The notes under the pieces: model-generated
Told to the model about the DNA's origin: nothing
The model's database searches: none
What the model saw: the letters and a program-made list of their open reading frames with translations, nothing else
Program-made: the position numbers and the translations under genes
NCBI GenBank assembly: GCA_964398295.1
Contig: CAYNMW010000250.1
Coordinates: 1 to 5,618, forward strand
DNA length: 5,618 bases
Reading direction: 5' to 3'
DNA from: CALFUK01 sp964398295
GTDB taxonomy: Bacteria; Bacteroidota; Bacteroidia; Chitinophagales; Saprospiraceae
Part shown: positions 1-5,618 of the stretch, piece by piece
Position numbering within the stretch: position 1 is the first letter of the stretch
Layout of the letters: each line of letters starts with the position of its first letter

Positions 1-725
1 TAGATCTTCCATTGGGAGCAAGTCCAACTTTGACATTTTCGCACCACTATGATACAGAGGCAGATTGGGATGGAGGTTTTATTCAAGTGTCTACTGATGC
101 TGGCGCGACTTGGTCAGACCTACCAAATAGTGCATTTACTCAGAATGGATATGATGGTGTCTTAGGCGCAAGTAGCAATAACTTTATTGCAAATAAAGAT
201 GCATGGACAGGCAACAGTAATGGTTTCATACAGTCTGTTGCTGATTTATCCGCTTTCTCAAATAGCAATATACAACTCCGATTTGTGTACGGGCAAGACA
301 ATAACACTTTTGAAAGAGGCTGGTGGATAGATGATATTGTCATTGATTTAGACAATCCTAATGTTACCGTGGTACCAAACAGTGCTTGTTATCAGTCTGA
401 TCAAGATATGCAAATCTGTGATGGGGCAATTGTGCTAGTGCAAGGTGGTTGCGTGAACGAATACACCTTGGCTAACGGCAATATGTTAACTGGTGCTCAA
501 ACAACATCTCAACACTATGAGACTGATGGTGCAATCGAATCAGATCAACAAGTATCAGGAAATATAAATGTTCAATATGATTCTGGTACAAGTGTTACAC
601 TGGAGCGAGATTTTAGCGTACAAGAAGGCACTATATTTCATGCATATTTAGATGGATGCGGGACGTCGGGTTTGCCTCCTGTTGCTATTCCTCTTCCTGC
701 AGACGGTCCTTCAACAAATGAATAG
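1..725 (+). CDS. Secreted protein, MAM/immune-inhibitor-A-like domain plus C-terminal 3-coathanger-like repeat (5' partial)
   Basis: The reading frame is open from the left edge (first full codon at 3-5, reading D-L-P-L-G-A) to a TAG at 723-725, so the TTG at 12 is an internal Leu codon and the true start lies outside. About 240 C-terminal residues are visible. Bases ~3-350 encode a beta-sandwich typical of MAM/immune-inhibitor-A-like domains of secreted bacterial proteases and adhesins: LTFSHHYDTEADWDGG, then STDAGATW near 90-113, NGYDGVLG, and GWWIDDI at 318-338. A short Cys-containing linker follows (CYQSD...QICDG...GGCVNEY). Bases ~522-659 (AIESDQQVSGN...DSGTSV...DFSVQEGTIFHAYLDGC) match the pattern of the Bacteroidota 3-coathanger stack domain. 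The last ~20 residues are Pro-rich and carry no T9SS sorting domain. In related proteins this sandwich often follows a metalloprotease or subtilisin domain, but no catalytic part is visible, so enzyme activity is only a possibility. Transcription probably ends at the hairpin directly downstream. Confidence 0.8.
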   Translation, partial: DLPLGASPTLTFSHHYDTEADWDGGFIQVSTDAGATWSDLPNSAFTQNGYDGVLGASSNNFIANKDAWTGNSNGFIQSVADLSAFSNSNIQLRFVYGQDNNTFERGWWIDDIVIDLDNPNVTVVPNSACYQSDQDMQICDGAIVLVQGGCVNEYTLANGNMLTGAQTTSQHYETDGAIESDQQVSGNINVQYDSGTSVTLERDFSVQEGTIFHAYLDGCGTSGLPPVAIPLPADGPSTNE

Positions 726-752
726 CTAAATATAATGGCTAAAAAATCTGGG

Positions 753-799
753 CGGTCAATTTGTGTGCTTTAAGCTGCATAAATTGACCGTTCTTTTTT
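753..799 (+). terminator. Intrinsic terminator, probably bidirectional
   Basis: A perfect 10-bp inverted repeat (CGGTCAATTT at 753-762, AAATTGACCG at 781-790) encloses an 18-nt loop that can extend the stem through wobble pairs. It is followed on the plus strand by TTCTTTTTT (791-799), 28 bp after the stop of the upstream secreted-protein gene. On the minus strand the same hairpin is followed, after CCCAGA, by a run of six T (complement of 741-746), so it could also end the convergent rplS-lipoprotein transcript. The position between two converging genes fits a shared terminator. Confidence 0.85.
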
Positions 800-864
800 A
801 AATGTGTACTAAGTGATTATAGCTACAATGAGATAGCTTAAGTTTCATTGAAGCACTAGATACA

Positions 865-1260
865 TTAAAGCAAAAGAGAATCTCTTTTCACCGCAAGGAA
901 GTCGAAATAAAATTTTTGGATATTCGATGATATGTGTAAAGTATCCTGTTCCAATTTTCTAATCTTATAGATTGTTTCCTTTCCACCTTGTTGAATAATC
1001 TCATCAGATGAAATTTTAATCTCAAAGACTTGGTCATCGCCAAAGATGTTCGTTTTCATTAAACCTTCTTCTGTGAAAGTGAAATATCCATCCTTAAGGG
1101 TAGATGTTAGTTTCAGATTCCGCTTAGCTGCAACAATTTCCCAATCACCATACAATTGATCTACCTCTACAGATGAATCATTGATGCATGAATTCAGAAA
1201 TACGATGAGAAATAGAAATGAATATGATACTCTTTGAGTCATGATAATGAACAAACGCAT
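865..1260 (-). CDS. Small lipocalin-like lipoprotein, 131 aa
   Basis: The N-terminus is a lipoprotein signal: hydrophobic SYSFLFLIVFLN followed by the lipobox L-N-S-C with the modified Cys at residue 25. The Met at residue 7 (ATG at 1242-1240) would give a more usual 18-residue signal peptide (MTQRVSYSFLF...), so the real start may be there; no clear ribosome binding site separates the two choices. The mature part (LYGDWEIVAAKRN, then GYFTFTEEGLMKTNIF, VFEIKISSDEI, YKIRKLEQDTLHIS, FYFDFLAVKRD) is a run of alternating beta strands beginning with the G-x-W motif common to Bacteroidota lipocalin-like lipoproteins. Such proteins sit in the outer membrane or periplasm; ligand and role are unknown. 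The gene starts 39 bp after the rplS stop with no terminator or promoter visible between, suggesting co-transcription. The family assignment rests on the pattern only. Confidence 0.8.
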   Translation of the reverse strand: MRLFIIMTQRVSYSFLFLIVFLNSCINDSSVEVDQLYGDWEIVAAKRNLKLTSTLKDGYFTFTEEGLMKTNIFGDDQVFEIKISSDEIIQQGGKETIYKIRKLEQDTLHISSNIQKFYFDFLAVKRDSLLL

Positions 1261-1299
1261 GATAGTCTGTAGAAATTGGACACAGAGAGCAAGAAAAGT

Positions 1300-1650
1300 T
1301 TACTTAAGTTGTCTTTCCTTAATTTTAGCTTTCTTACCAACTAGATTTCTAAGGTAAAACAACTTTGATCTTCTAACCTTACCTTTCTTGTTTATTTCGA
1401 TAGCTGTAATTGCTGGCGAGTTTAATGGAAAGATTCTTTCTACACCAACATTCCCGCTGATCTTTCGTACTGTAAATGTTTTGGTAGCTCCTTCACCTTT
1501 AATTTGAATAACATCTCCTCTAAATATTTGTATTCTTTCTTTAGCACCTTCCACAATTTTAAGACTAACAGAAACATTGTCTCCTGCTCTAAATGTAGGA
1601 AATTGACCTACTGTATACATTTGTTCCTGAACATACTTGATTGCATCCAT
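1300..1650 (-). CDS. rplS: 50S ribosomal protein L19
   Basis: This 116-aa protein has the normal length for bacterial L19 and its signature segments in order: FRAGDNVSVSLKIVEGAKERIQ near residues 20-42, FRGDVI at 44-49, TFTVRKISGNVGVERIFPL at about 58-76, SPAITAIEI, then KVRRSKLFYLRNLVGKKAKIKE to the C-terminus. L19 lies at the interface of the 50S and 30S subunits and helps form an intersubunit bridge. The start MDAIKYVQEQM aligns with the family start, and a Bacteroidota-type promoter lies about 30 bp upstream. In proteobacteria and Firmicutes rplS is usually in an rpsP-rimM-trmD-rplS operon; here none of those genes adjoins it. Instead a surface-protein gene lies upstream and a small lipoprotein gene downstream. 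The basic, Lys-rich composition contrasts with the acidic, Thr/Asn-rich proteins around it. Confidence 0.97.
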   Translation of the reverse strand: MDAIKYVQEQMYTVGQFPTFRAGDNVSVSLKIVEGAKERIQIFRGDVIQIKGEGATKTFTVRKISGNVGVERIFPLNSPAITAIEINKKGKVRRSKLFYLRNLVGKKAKIKERQLK

Positions 1651-1678
1651 AATAGAGAATTTGGTATCAAAATGGCTG

Positions 1679-1710
1679 CAAAGATACGATTAATATCATT
1701 AAATGCACAA
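1679..1710 (-). promoter_or_regulatory. Bacteroidota-type promoter of rplS
   Basis: Read on the minus strand, TATCTTTG (complement of 1679-1686) matches the Bacteroidota -7 consensus TAnnTTTG, and TTG (complement of 1708-1710) lies 21 bp upstream, within the spacing known for the -33 element. Transcription would start near 1672-1675, giving a leader of roughly 20-25 nt before the rplS ATG at 1650. No purine-rich Shine-Dalgarno is seen, as is common in this phylum. The element lies between the stop of the upstream PKD gene (1755) and rplS, giving rplS its own promoter. Confidence 0.75.
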
Positions 1711-1754
1711 GTCTATTTGCTTTAATTTTTACTCAGATTATGCCTTAGACCTAC

Positions 1755-4124
1755 TTAATTTAAGAGTAAAACTGTTCCTGCGCTCCCATCTATGACACGT
1801 TCATTGCCATCGATAACTTCAAAGGTGTATTGATAGCTGTACACATCTTGCGGTAAAATACTTCCTGAGTTATTTTTCCTCCCATTCCAGCCCTCACTAA
1901 AATCTGTTGTTTCAAATACTATTCCTCCCCATCGATCGAAAACTCGTAAAGTATACGCTTCAAAATTATCAAACACACTTACAGGTTTAAACTCCGTATT
2001 TATACCATTGGGTCTGAACGCATTTGGAAATATGGGCCTTCCTGCCGCAGATACAGATATGATCATAGATGCCACATCCATACAACTATTAATAGGTGAA
2101 AATGCCGTTAGCACCACTTCAAAATCATCTGGACGATCATATTGGTGAACGGGACTATCTTGAAACGAAGGCGGACTTCCATCACCAAAGTCCCATTGAA
2201 AACTAGTTGCGTCTATTGAGGTATTTGTGAATTCAATACTTTGTGCGGGATTTCTAACTACAGTCAAAGATGGATCAAAAGATGCTCTAGGACTAGGTAA
2301 AACTTCTAATTCCCAAGGGAAAGTAGTTGTTGAAGAACAATCAGCAGTAGAGATTTCAAGCGAAACATTAAATGAACCTGTACTTTGATAATTGTGTTGG
2401 GTGTTGAAACCATCAGCAGTCTCTCCATCACCGAAATCCCATGTATAGGAAAACATGCCTGGATCCTGCAAGGTTATGTGTTGAAAATCAACAGTTTGAT
2501 CTCCACAAATCTGAAAACGATCAGGCAGAACAGAAACATTAGTTGGTAGAGGAAAATAATTAAACGTACCTGAACTGGCATTTTCTGTACAAACACCACG
2601 CTGTATAGCAAGTTGTACCTCATATTGGTTTGGGCTTGTGTAATTGATAGGACCTGGATCATATTGATTACTGGTTTGCCCATCTCCAAAATCCCACATA
2701 TAGGAAGCATCGGGATCCTCAATTGGTAAATCTATTTCGATTGGCCTGTCTTCGCAGAATGCCCCATTGTCAAGATCAAGCGTAAAATCAGCATCCAATG
2801 GAACAGTGACATTAACCATCATTTCACAAAAGTCTTCACATATAATATCTGGAAATAAGGTAAACCGTACAACATACATTCCAAGGGGTAAATCAAATGA
2901 AGGATTCCAATCAACTTCATTCCGATCTAGTTCGTTAGTACCCGATTCATCAAACACTGTCCATCTGAATGTAACACTCTGAGGGTTCGCATTTACATAA
3001 TTTTCTAATTGCACAGTAGCTGCTCCGCAGGGGTCAAACTCTTGTGATATACGCGCTACTGGTCCATCACATTCCATTAAAAAATCTTGTATTCTGGATT
3101 GTTGTCCAGGAGGCCCAATAACTGCTTCTTGATTACAATTGGCAACACTGAGATTGAAGTCCCTTTTTACTTCGCCGATTTTTATTCCATTTCTAAATTC
3201 TACTACTTTGACTCCAATCAAATAGGTACCTACTGCAGCAGCTGTTCCAGAAATCTCACCTGTTTGCTCATTTATCGTAAAGGGAACGCTAGCCATAATG
3301 GGATTATCAAAACTAAACCCAGTTTCATACTGAACTAACGTGAACAAATCTGGCAAGCAAAGGCTGGCATCTGGTTCAGTACCATCGCATTCAAACCTGC
3401 AATCAGTTGTAGCAGTTGGACAAGGATTACTGACATCTCCTAACGAGCCTCCAGCAACCTCAGGTGTAGTAAAAGAATACCTTAATTCGTCGCCATCTGG
3501 ATCTGTTGCTCCACTTTGTACAAGCTGAGGAAAGCCATTGCAAATGACGATTTCTGGGTCAAAATCGAAAACAGGACTATTGTTACATATCGTCTCCATT
3601 TGTGCTTCTGGAGTAATGATTACTTCTGATAAAATACCTGTAGTTGCTGGATTTAAAATATTAACAATCGCACCAGAACGACAGCATCTTTGTGCAGAAA
3701 TCCTATATTCAGTATCAATTACATCCAACGCAAATCTTTCTAAGAAATATTCAAACTTATCTGTTTGGAATCTAACATTTAGAGATTCATCAAAGCATAA
3801 ATTACCTTGCAAAACGATTGGCTCTCTTCTTATATCTGTTACATCAATATCAAACACATTTCGGATAGGATCATCAAGTACAAACTCTCCTGTTGTTGCA
3901 TCTCTACGATAGATACCAACTTCGATGACGTTGGGTAAAGACTTAAAGTCGGTGTTGCCTCCTTGATACACATCTCTATACAGTGTAAAGGTAACATCAA
4001 CAAGAATTCGGCCTTGAACTTCATCGCAAGAAAGCGTGTATGACACATCAGAACCTAGGACATGAATACCTACAATATCTTTACTGAAACAAAAACAACA
4101 TATAAGTATGAACCAATATTTCAT
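1755..4124 (-). CDS. PKD-repeat surface protein with type B T9SS sorting domain, 789 aa
   Basis: A complete secreted protein, predicted to be exported by the type IX secretion system and held at or released from the cell surface. Residues 1-19 look like a signal peptide (MKYWFILICCFCF...), with the mature protein starting near HVLGSDVSYT. Residues ~20-180 form a Cys-containing beta module with TFTLYRDVYQGG, an R-I-S-A-Q-R-C-C-R-S-G motif at 141-151 and NILNPATTG. Residues ~180-330 resemble a putative Ig/cadherin-like domain (NNSPVF, VICNG, SGATDPDGDELRYSF, PFTINEQTGEISGT, VGVxxxEFRNG-type strand, ending VANC). Residues ~340-440 are a further beta domain with four Cys. Three PKD domains follow with WDFGDG at 477-482, 562-567 and 644-649. 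Residues 697-789 are the type B sorting domain (FPNAFRPNG, DRWGG, GWNGRK, LPQDVYSYQY, GTVLLLN). The ATG lies 6 bp after the stop of the upstream paralogue, implying co-transcription and possibly coupled translation (AGGA one base before the ATG). Ligand and exact role, adhesion being likeliest, are unknown. Confidence 0.93.
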   Translation of the reverse strand: MKYWFILICCFCFSKDIVGIHVLGSDVSYTLSCDEVQGRILVDVTFTLYRDVYQGGNTDFKSLPNVIEVGIYRRDATTGEFVLDDPIRNVFDIDVTDIRREPIVLQGNLCFDESLNVRFQTDKFEYFLERFALDVIDTEYRISAQRCCRSGAIVNILNPATTGILSEVIITPEAQMETICNNSPVFDFDPEIVICNGFPQLVQSGATDPDGDELRYSFTTPEVAGGSLGDVSNPCPTATTDCRFECDGTEPDASLCLPDLFTLVQYETGFSFDNPIMASVPFTINEQTGEISGTAAAVGTYLIGVKVVEFRNGIKIGEVKRDFNLSVANCNQEAVIGPPGQQSRIQDFLMECDGPVARISQEFDPCGAATVQLENYVNANPQSVTFRWTVFDESGTNELDRNEVDWNPSFDLPLGMYVVRFTLFPDIICEDFCEMMVNVTVPLDADFTLDLDNGAFCEDRPIEIDLPIEDPDASYMWDFGDGQTSNQYDPGPINYTSPNQYEVQLAIQRGVCTENASSGTFNYFPLPTNVSVLPDRFQICGDQTVDFQHITLQDPGMFSYTWDFGDGETADGFNTQHNYQSTGSFNVSLEISTADCSSTTTFPWELEVLPSPRASFDPSLTVVRNPAQSIEFTNTSIDATSFQWDFGDGSPPSFQDSPVHQYDRPDDFEVVLTAFSPINSCMDVASMIISVSAAGRPIFPNAFRPNGINTEFKPVSVFDNFEAYTLRVFDRWGGIVFETTDFSEGWNGRKNNSGSILPQDVYSYQYTFEVIDGNERVIDGSAGTVLLLN
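1758..2036 (-). other. Type B T9SS C-terminal sorting domain of the 789-aa protein
   Basis: The last ~93 residues carry the marks of the gliding-motility-associated C-terminal domain (the TIGR04131 type): PIFPNAFRPNG, FxxYTLRVFDRWGGIVFET, GWNGRK, LPQDVYSYQYTFEV and a terminal beta strand GTVLLLN. In Flavobacterium this domain directs secretion through the type IX machinery. The usual D-G-x-N-D after the PNG is replaced by INTEF. Confidence 0.92.
2049..2798 (-). repeat. Three tandem PKD domains in the 789-aa protein
   Basis: Three units of about 82-85 residues, each with a central WDFGDG, coded at 2679-2696, 2424-2441 and 2178-2195 (spacing 255 and 246 bp), and a later strand of the F/Y-x-V-x-L-x type. 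The first unit has GPINYT before this strand, the second HNYQSTGSF, the third HQYDRPDDF. Units one and two each have a Cys near the start and another near the end; the third lacks the first Cys. PKD domains are Ig-like folds used as spacers and binding modules in surface proteins. Confidence 0.9.
3135..4067 (-). other. Cys-rich N-terminal module followed by putative Ig-like domain
   Basis: Residues ~20-330 of the 789-aa protein. Recognisable order: HVLGSDVSYTLSC, VDVTFTLYRDVYQGG, QGNLCFDESLNV, YRISAQRCCRSGAIVNILNP, ETICNNSPVF, PEIVICNGFP, SGATDPDGDELRYSF, PFTINEQTGEISGT, FRNGIKIGEVKRDFNLSVANC. From memory this order recurs at the N-terminus of many Bacteroidota proteins that end in a type B sorting domain (motifs such as LTVYRDC, YQRCCRNxxIxNI, DPDGDSL). 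Its fold and binding partner are not known to me. Confidence 0.65.
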
Positions 4125-4130
4125 TCCTGA

Positions 4131-4427
4131 TTAATTTAACAACAATACCGTACCAGAAATTGCAGGTTGTTGCATCGTTGTACCATTTGCTGATAAAATG
4201 GAATAATCTGCTCGATACACATATACACCTTGTGGTAGGACTGCACCCGTATTGTCCTTTCGACCATTCCAACTGTCTTCAAAATCATCTGTCAGAAATA
4301 CTTGCTGACCCCATCGATCCCAAATGGTCAATTGGAAGGTATTGAAACTTGTAAAGACACTGACTCCTCTGAACTCAATATTTTGCCCTCCTGCAGGTCT
4401 GAATGCGTTTGGAAAAATTGGCATTCC
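4131..4427 (-). other. Type B T9SS C-terminal sorting domain of the partial PKD protein
   Basis: About 98 residues: MPIFPNAFRPAGGQNIEF, FQLTIWDRWGQQVF, SWNGRKDNTGAVLPQGVYVYR and terminal SGTVLLLN. It aligns without difficulty to the domain of the downstream gene, the main difference being a few extra residues (NGTTMQQPAI) before the last strand. It is the predicted type IX export signal. Confidence 0.92.
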
Positions 4428-5618
4428 ATCTGATTCTACAAATACCTCTACGAATGCGGTGTCAATACAAGTGCCAATATCAGCATTACCTGTAAGGGTC
4501 CTTGCAATCAGTGCAACATTAAAGGTGCCCGGTTGGTTATATGTATGGGTAGGATTAACAGTTGTAGCTTCATTTCCATCACCAAAATCCCATTCGAACA
4601 TTGCATTTAGAGGCACGGTTTGATTTGTAAAATTGACCAATTGAGTTGGATTCGGCACCGGATTTGGATTGACACTGAAATCGGCATCAGGGCCGTCAAC
4701 AATGGTTATATTAAATTGATCTGATCTGCACACTTCACCTGAAGGTGCAATCAACTCAAAGCCGGCGATAAAGTCCCCACCTTGATCATAGGTGGCAGTA
4801 GGACTTATAGCAGTTGAACTTTCTCCGTTTCCAAAATCCCATTCGATGTTAAAAGCGCTAGACGCAGTCAGTGTATTTTCAAATACGATATCAGCAGGAC
4901 TACATGCCAAAAATCTAGACGGTTGAATGGTAAATGCATCAGGAGGCAAAACAAATTGAACAGTCTCAATAGCAGGGTCTGAAACACACATTCCATCGGT
5001 AACCACCAAACTGATATCATACATAGCCGGTATGGTATATTGGATTGGACCTGGGAGTCTGTCATTGGAAGTGGTACCATCATCAAAGTCCCAACTGTAT
5101 TGCAGGGATTGATCTTGATTAGACGGTACGACCTCGAAAGGATCTCCTTCGCAAATATTGCTGGTACTGACAGTAAATCCATTGTCTGGAATGGCAGTAG
5201 TTTGGATAGTCTCACCATCATCTGCAGGGCAGCCATTTGGTGCTGTTGCATTTACTGTTACTTGAAATTGATTTTCTGTAGTAAAGGTATGGTCAGGTGT
5301 CAATTGGTCAGATAATGTTCCATCTCCAAAATTCCATTCGACTGTATAGTCTGAGGGTATTGTATTGTTAAATGTAATTGGTGTGCCAACACATACATCA
5401 TTAGCAGTAGGGTTTATTGCAATAGACACTGGAGGAGCAACATAGGTAACACTCTCTATCATCGTATCCATACATTCCCCATCAATGACGATAAGCTCTA
5501 CATCAAATTGACCATCAGCGGTATATTGTACAGGAGCTGGGTTTCGATCTGTAGAACCGGTTCCATTGTCAAAATCCCAAACAAAGGAAGAGCTTGAAGG
5601 TACATTTGATGTATTTTG
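4131..5618 (-). CDS. PKD-repeat surface protein with type B T9SS sorting domain (5' partial)
   Basis: The frame stays open from the TAA at 4131-4133 through the right edge, so the ATG at 5471-5469 is internal: the codons before it encode FVWDFDNG and VELIVIDGECMDT, part of another PKD domain. About 495 residues are visible. They comprise five PKD domains with central motifs WDFDNG (5562-5579), WNFGDG (5319-5336), WDFDDG (5076-5093), WDFGNG (4824-4841) and WDFGDG (4575-4592), then a type B T9SS sorting domain (4131-4427) with FPNAFRPAGG, DRWGQQ, SWNGRK, LPQGVYVYR and GTVLLLN. The protein is expected to be exported by the type IX system to the cell surface and may act in adhesion or gliding. 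Its C-terminal three PKD domains and sorting domain are collinear with those of the gene 6 bp downstream, so the two are tandem paralogues. Signal peptide, promoter and full length lie outside the window. Confidence 0.92.
   Translation of the reverse strand, partial: QNTSNVPSSSSFVWDFDNGTGSTDRNPAPVQYTADGQFDVELIVIDGECMDTMIESVTYVAPPVSIAINPTANDVCVGTPITFNNTIPSDYTVEWNFGDGTLSDQLTPDHTFTTENQFQVTVNATAPNGCPADDGETIQTTAIPDNGFTVSTSNICEGDPFEVVPSNQDQSLQYSWDFDDGTTSNDRLPGPIQYTIPAMYDISLVVTDGMCVSDPAIETVQFVLPPDAFTIQPSRFLACSPADIVFENTLTASSAFNIEWDFGNGESSTAISPTATYDQGGDFIAGFELIAPSGEVCRSDQFNITIVDGPDADFSVNPNPVPNPTQLVNFTNQTVPLNAMFEWDFGDGNEATTVNPTHTYNQPGTFNVALIARTLTGNADIGTCIDTAFVEVFVESDGMPIFPNAFRPAGGQNIEFRGVSVFTSFNTFQLTIWDRWGQQVFLTDDFEDSWNGRKDNTGAVLPQGVYVYRADYSILSANGTTMQQPAISGTVLLLN
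4434..5618 (-). repeat. Five tandem PKD domains (first one cut by the window edge)
   Basis: The central W-[DN]-F-[GD]-[DN]-G motifs are spaced 243, 243, 252 and 249 bp apart, i.e. units of 81-84 residues. The order of subtypes is A (APVQYT...GEC), B (HTF...NGC), A (GPIQYT...GMC), B (ATYDQGGDF...EVC), B' (HTYNQPGTF...GTC). The B' unit lacks the Cys found near the start of the other complete units. Confidence 0.88.

Noticed and set aside
12..14. TTG at 12 as the start of the first gene
   Set aside because: The frame is open upstream to the window edge (D-L-P precede it) and it lies inside a MAM-like strand, so it is an internal codon of a truncated gene.
826..850. Imperfect hairpin CAATGAGA / TTTCATTG after the lipoprotein stop, as a terminator
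   Set aside because: The stem is AT-rich with a wobble pair and is not followed by a T run on the minus strand; the hairpin at 753-790 is far stronger.
3538..3912. 124-codon plus-strand open frame
   Set aside because: It lies opposite the conserved N-terminal module of the 789-aa gene, has no family motifs and follows from codon use on the other strand.
4868..5251. 127-codon minus-strand open frame in another phase
   Set aside because: It overlaps the PKD array, whose frame has clear repeated motifs; this frame has none and is a shadow.
5469..5471. ATG at 5471 as the start of the upstream PKD gene
   Set aside because: The frame continues without a stop to 5618 and encodes a further PKD unit (WDFDNG at 5562-5579), so this Met is internal.
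2178..5579. Regularly spaced CCATCxCCAAAATCCCA-like motif on the plus strand, as a CRISPR or DNA repeat
   Set aside because: It is the complement of the codons for the WDFGDG motif of each PKD unit; the spacing of 243-255 bp is the domain length and the rest of each unit has diverged.

Overview
The window looks like Bacteroidota DNA, most likely a gliding or marine lineage of the Saprospiria/Lewinella kind (inference). The evidence is a type B type IX secretion (T9SS) sorting domain on two proteins, arrays of PKD domains, a 3-coathanger-stack-like C-terminus on a third exported protein, a Bacteroidota-type promoter (TTG / TAnnTTTG) and weak or absent Shine-Dalgarno sequences. The DNA is moderately AT-rich.

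Layout. Positions 1-725 (+) hold the 3' end of a secreted protein with a MAM/immune-inhibitor-A-like beta-sandwich and a C-terminal 3-coathanger-like repeat; its start lies left of the window. A strong hairpin terminator at 753-799 sits between it and a convergent minus-strand block. That block, read right to left, has four genes: (1) a large PKD-repeat surface protein, 4131-5618, whose 5' end is cut by the right edge; (2) a complete 789-aa PKD-repeat surface protein, 1755-4124, only 6 bp downstream of it; (3) rplS (ribosomal protein L19), 1300-1650, with its own promoter at 1679-1710; (4) a small lipocalin-like lipoprotein, 865-1260, 39 bp downstream of rplS and probably co-transcribed with it.

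How the genes relate. The two PKD proteins probably form one transcription unit and are paralogues over their C-terminal halves: both end in the same ordered series of three PKD subtypes followed by a nearly superimposable type B sorting domain ending in GTVLLLN. They differ upstream, where the 789-aa protein has a Cys-rich module that recurs in many uncharacterised Bacteroidota surface proteins. The likely role is cell-surface adhesion or matrix building after T9SS export; substrates and partners cannot be read from the sequence. rplS is a housekeeping gene inserted between accessory surface genes. No CRISPR array, mobile element, tRNA or rRNA was seen. The window holds no clearly new system; the most interesting material is the paired T9SS PKD proteins and the conserved N-terminal module.
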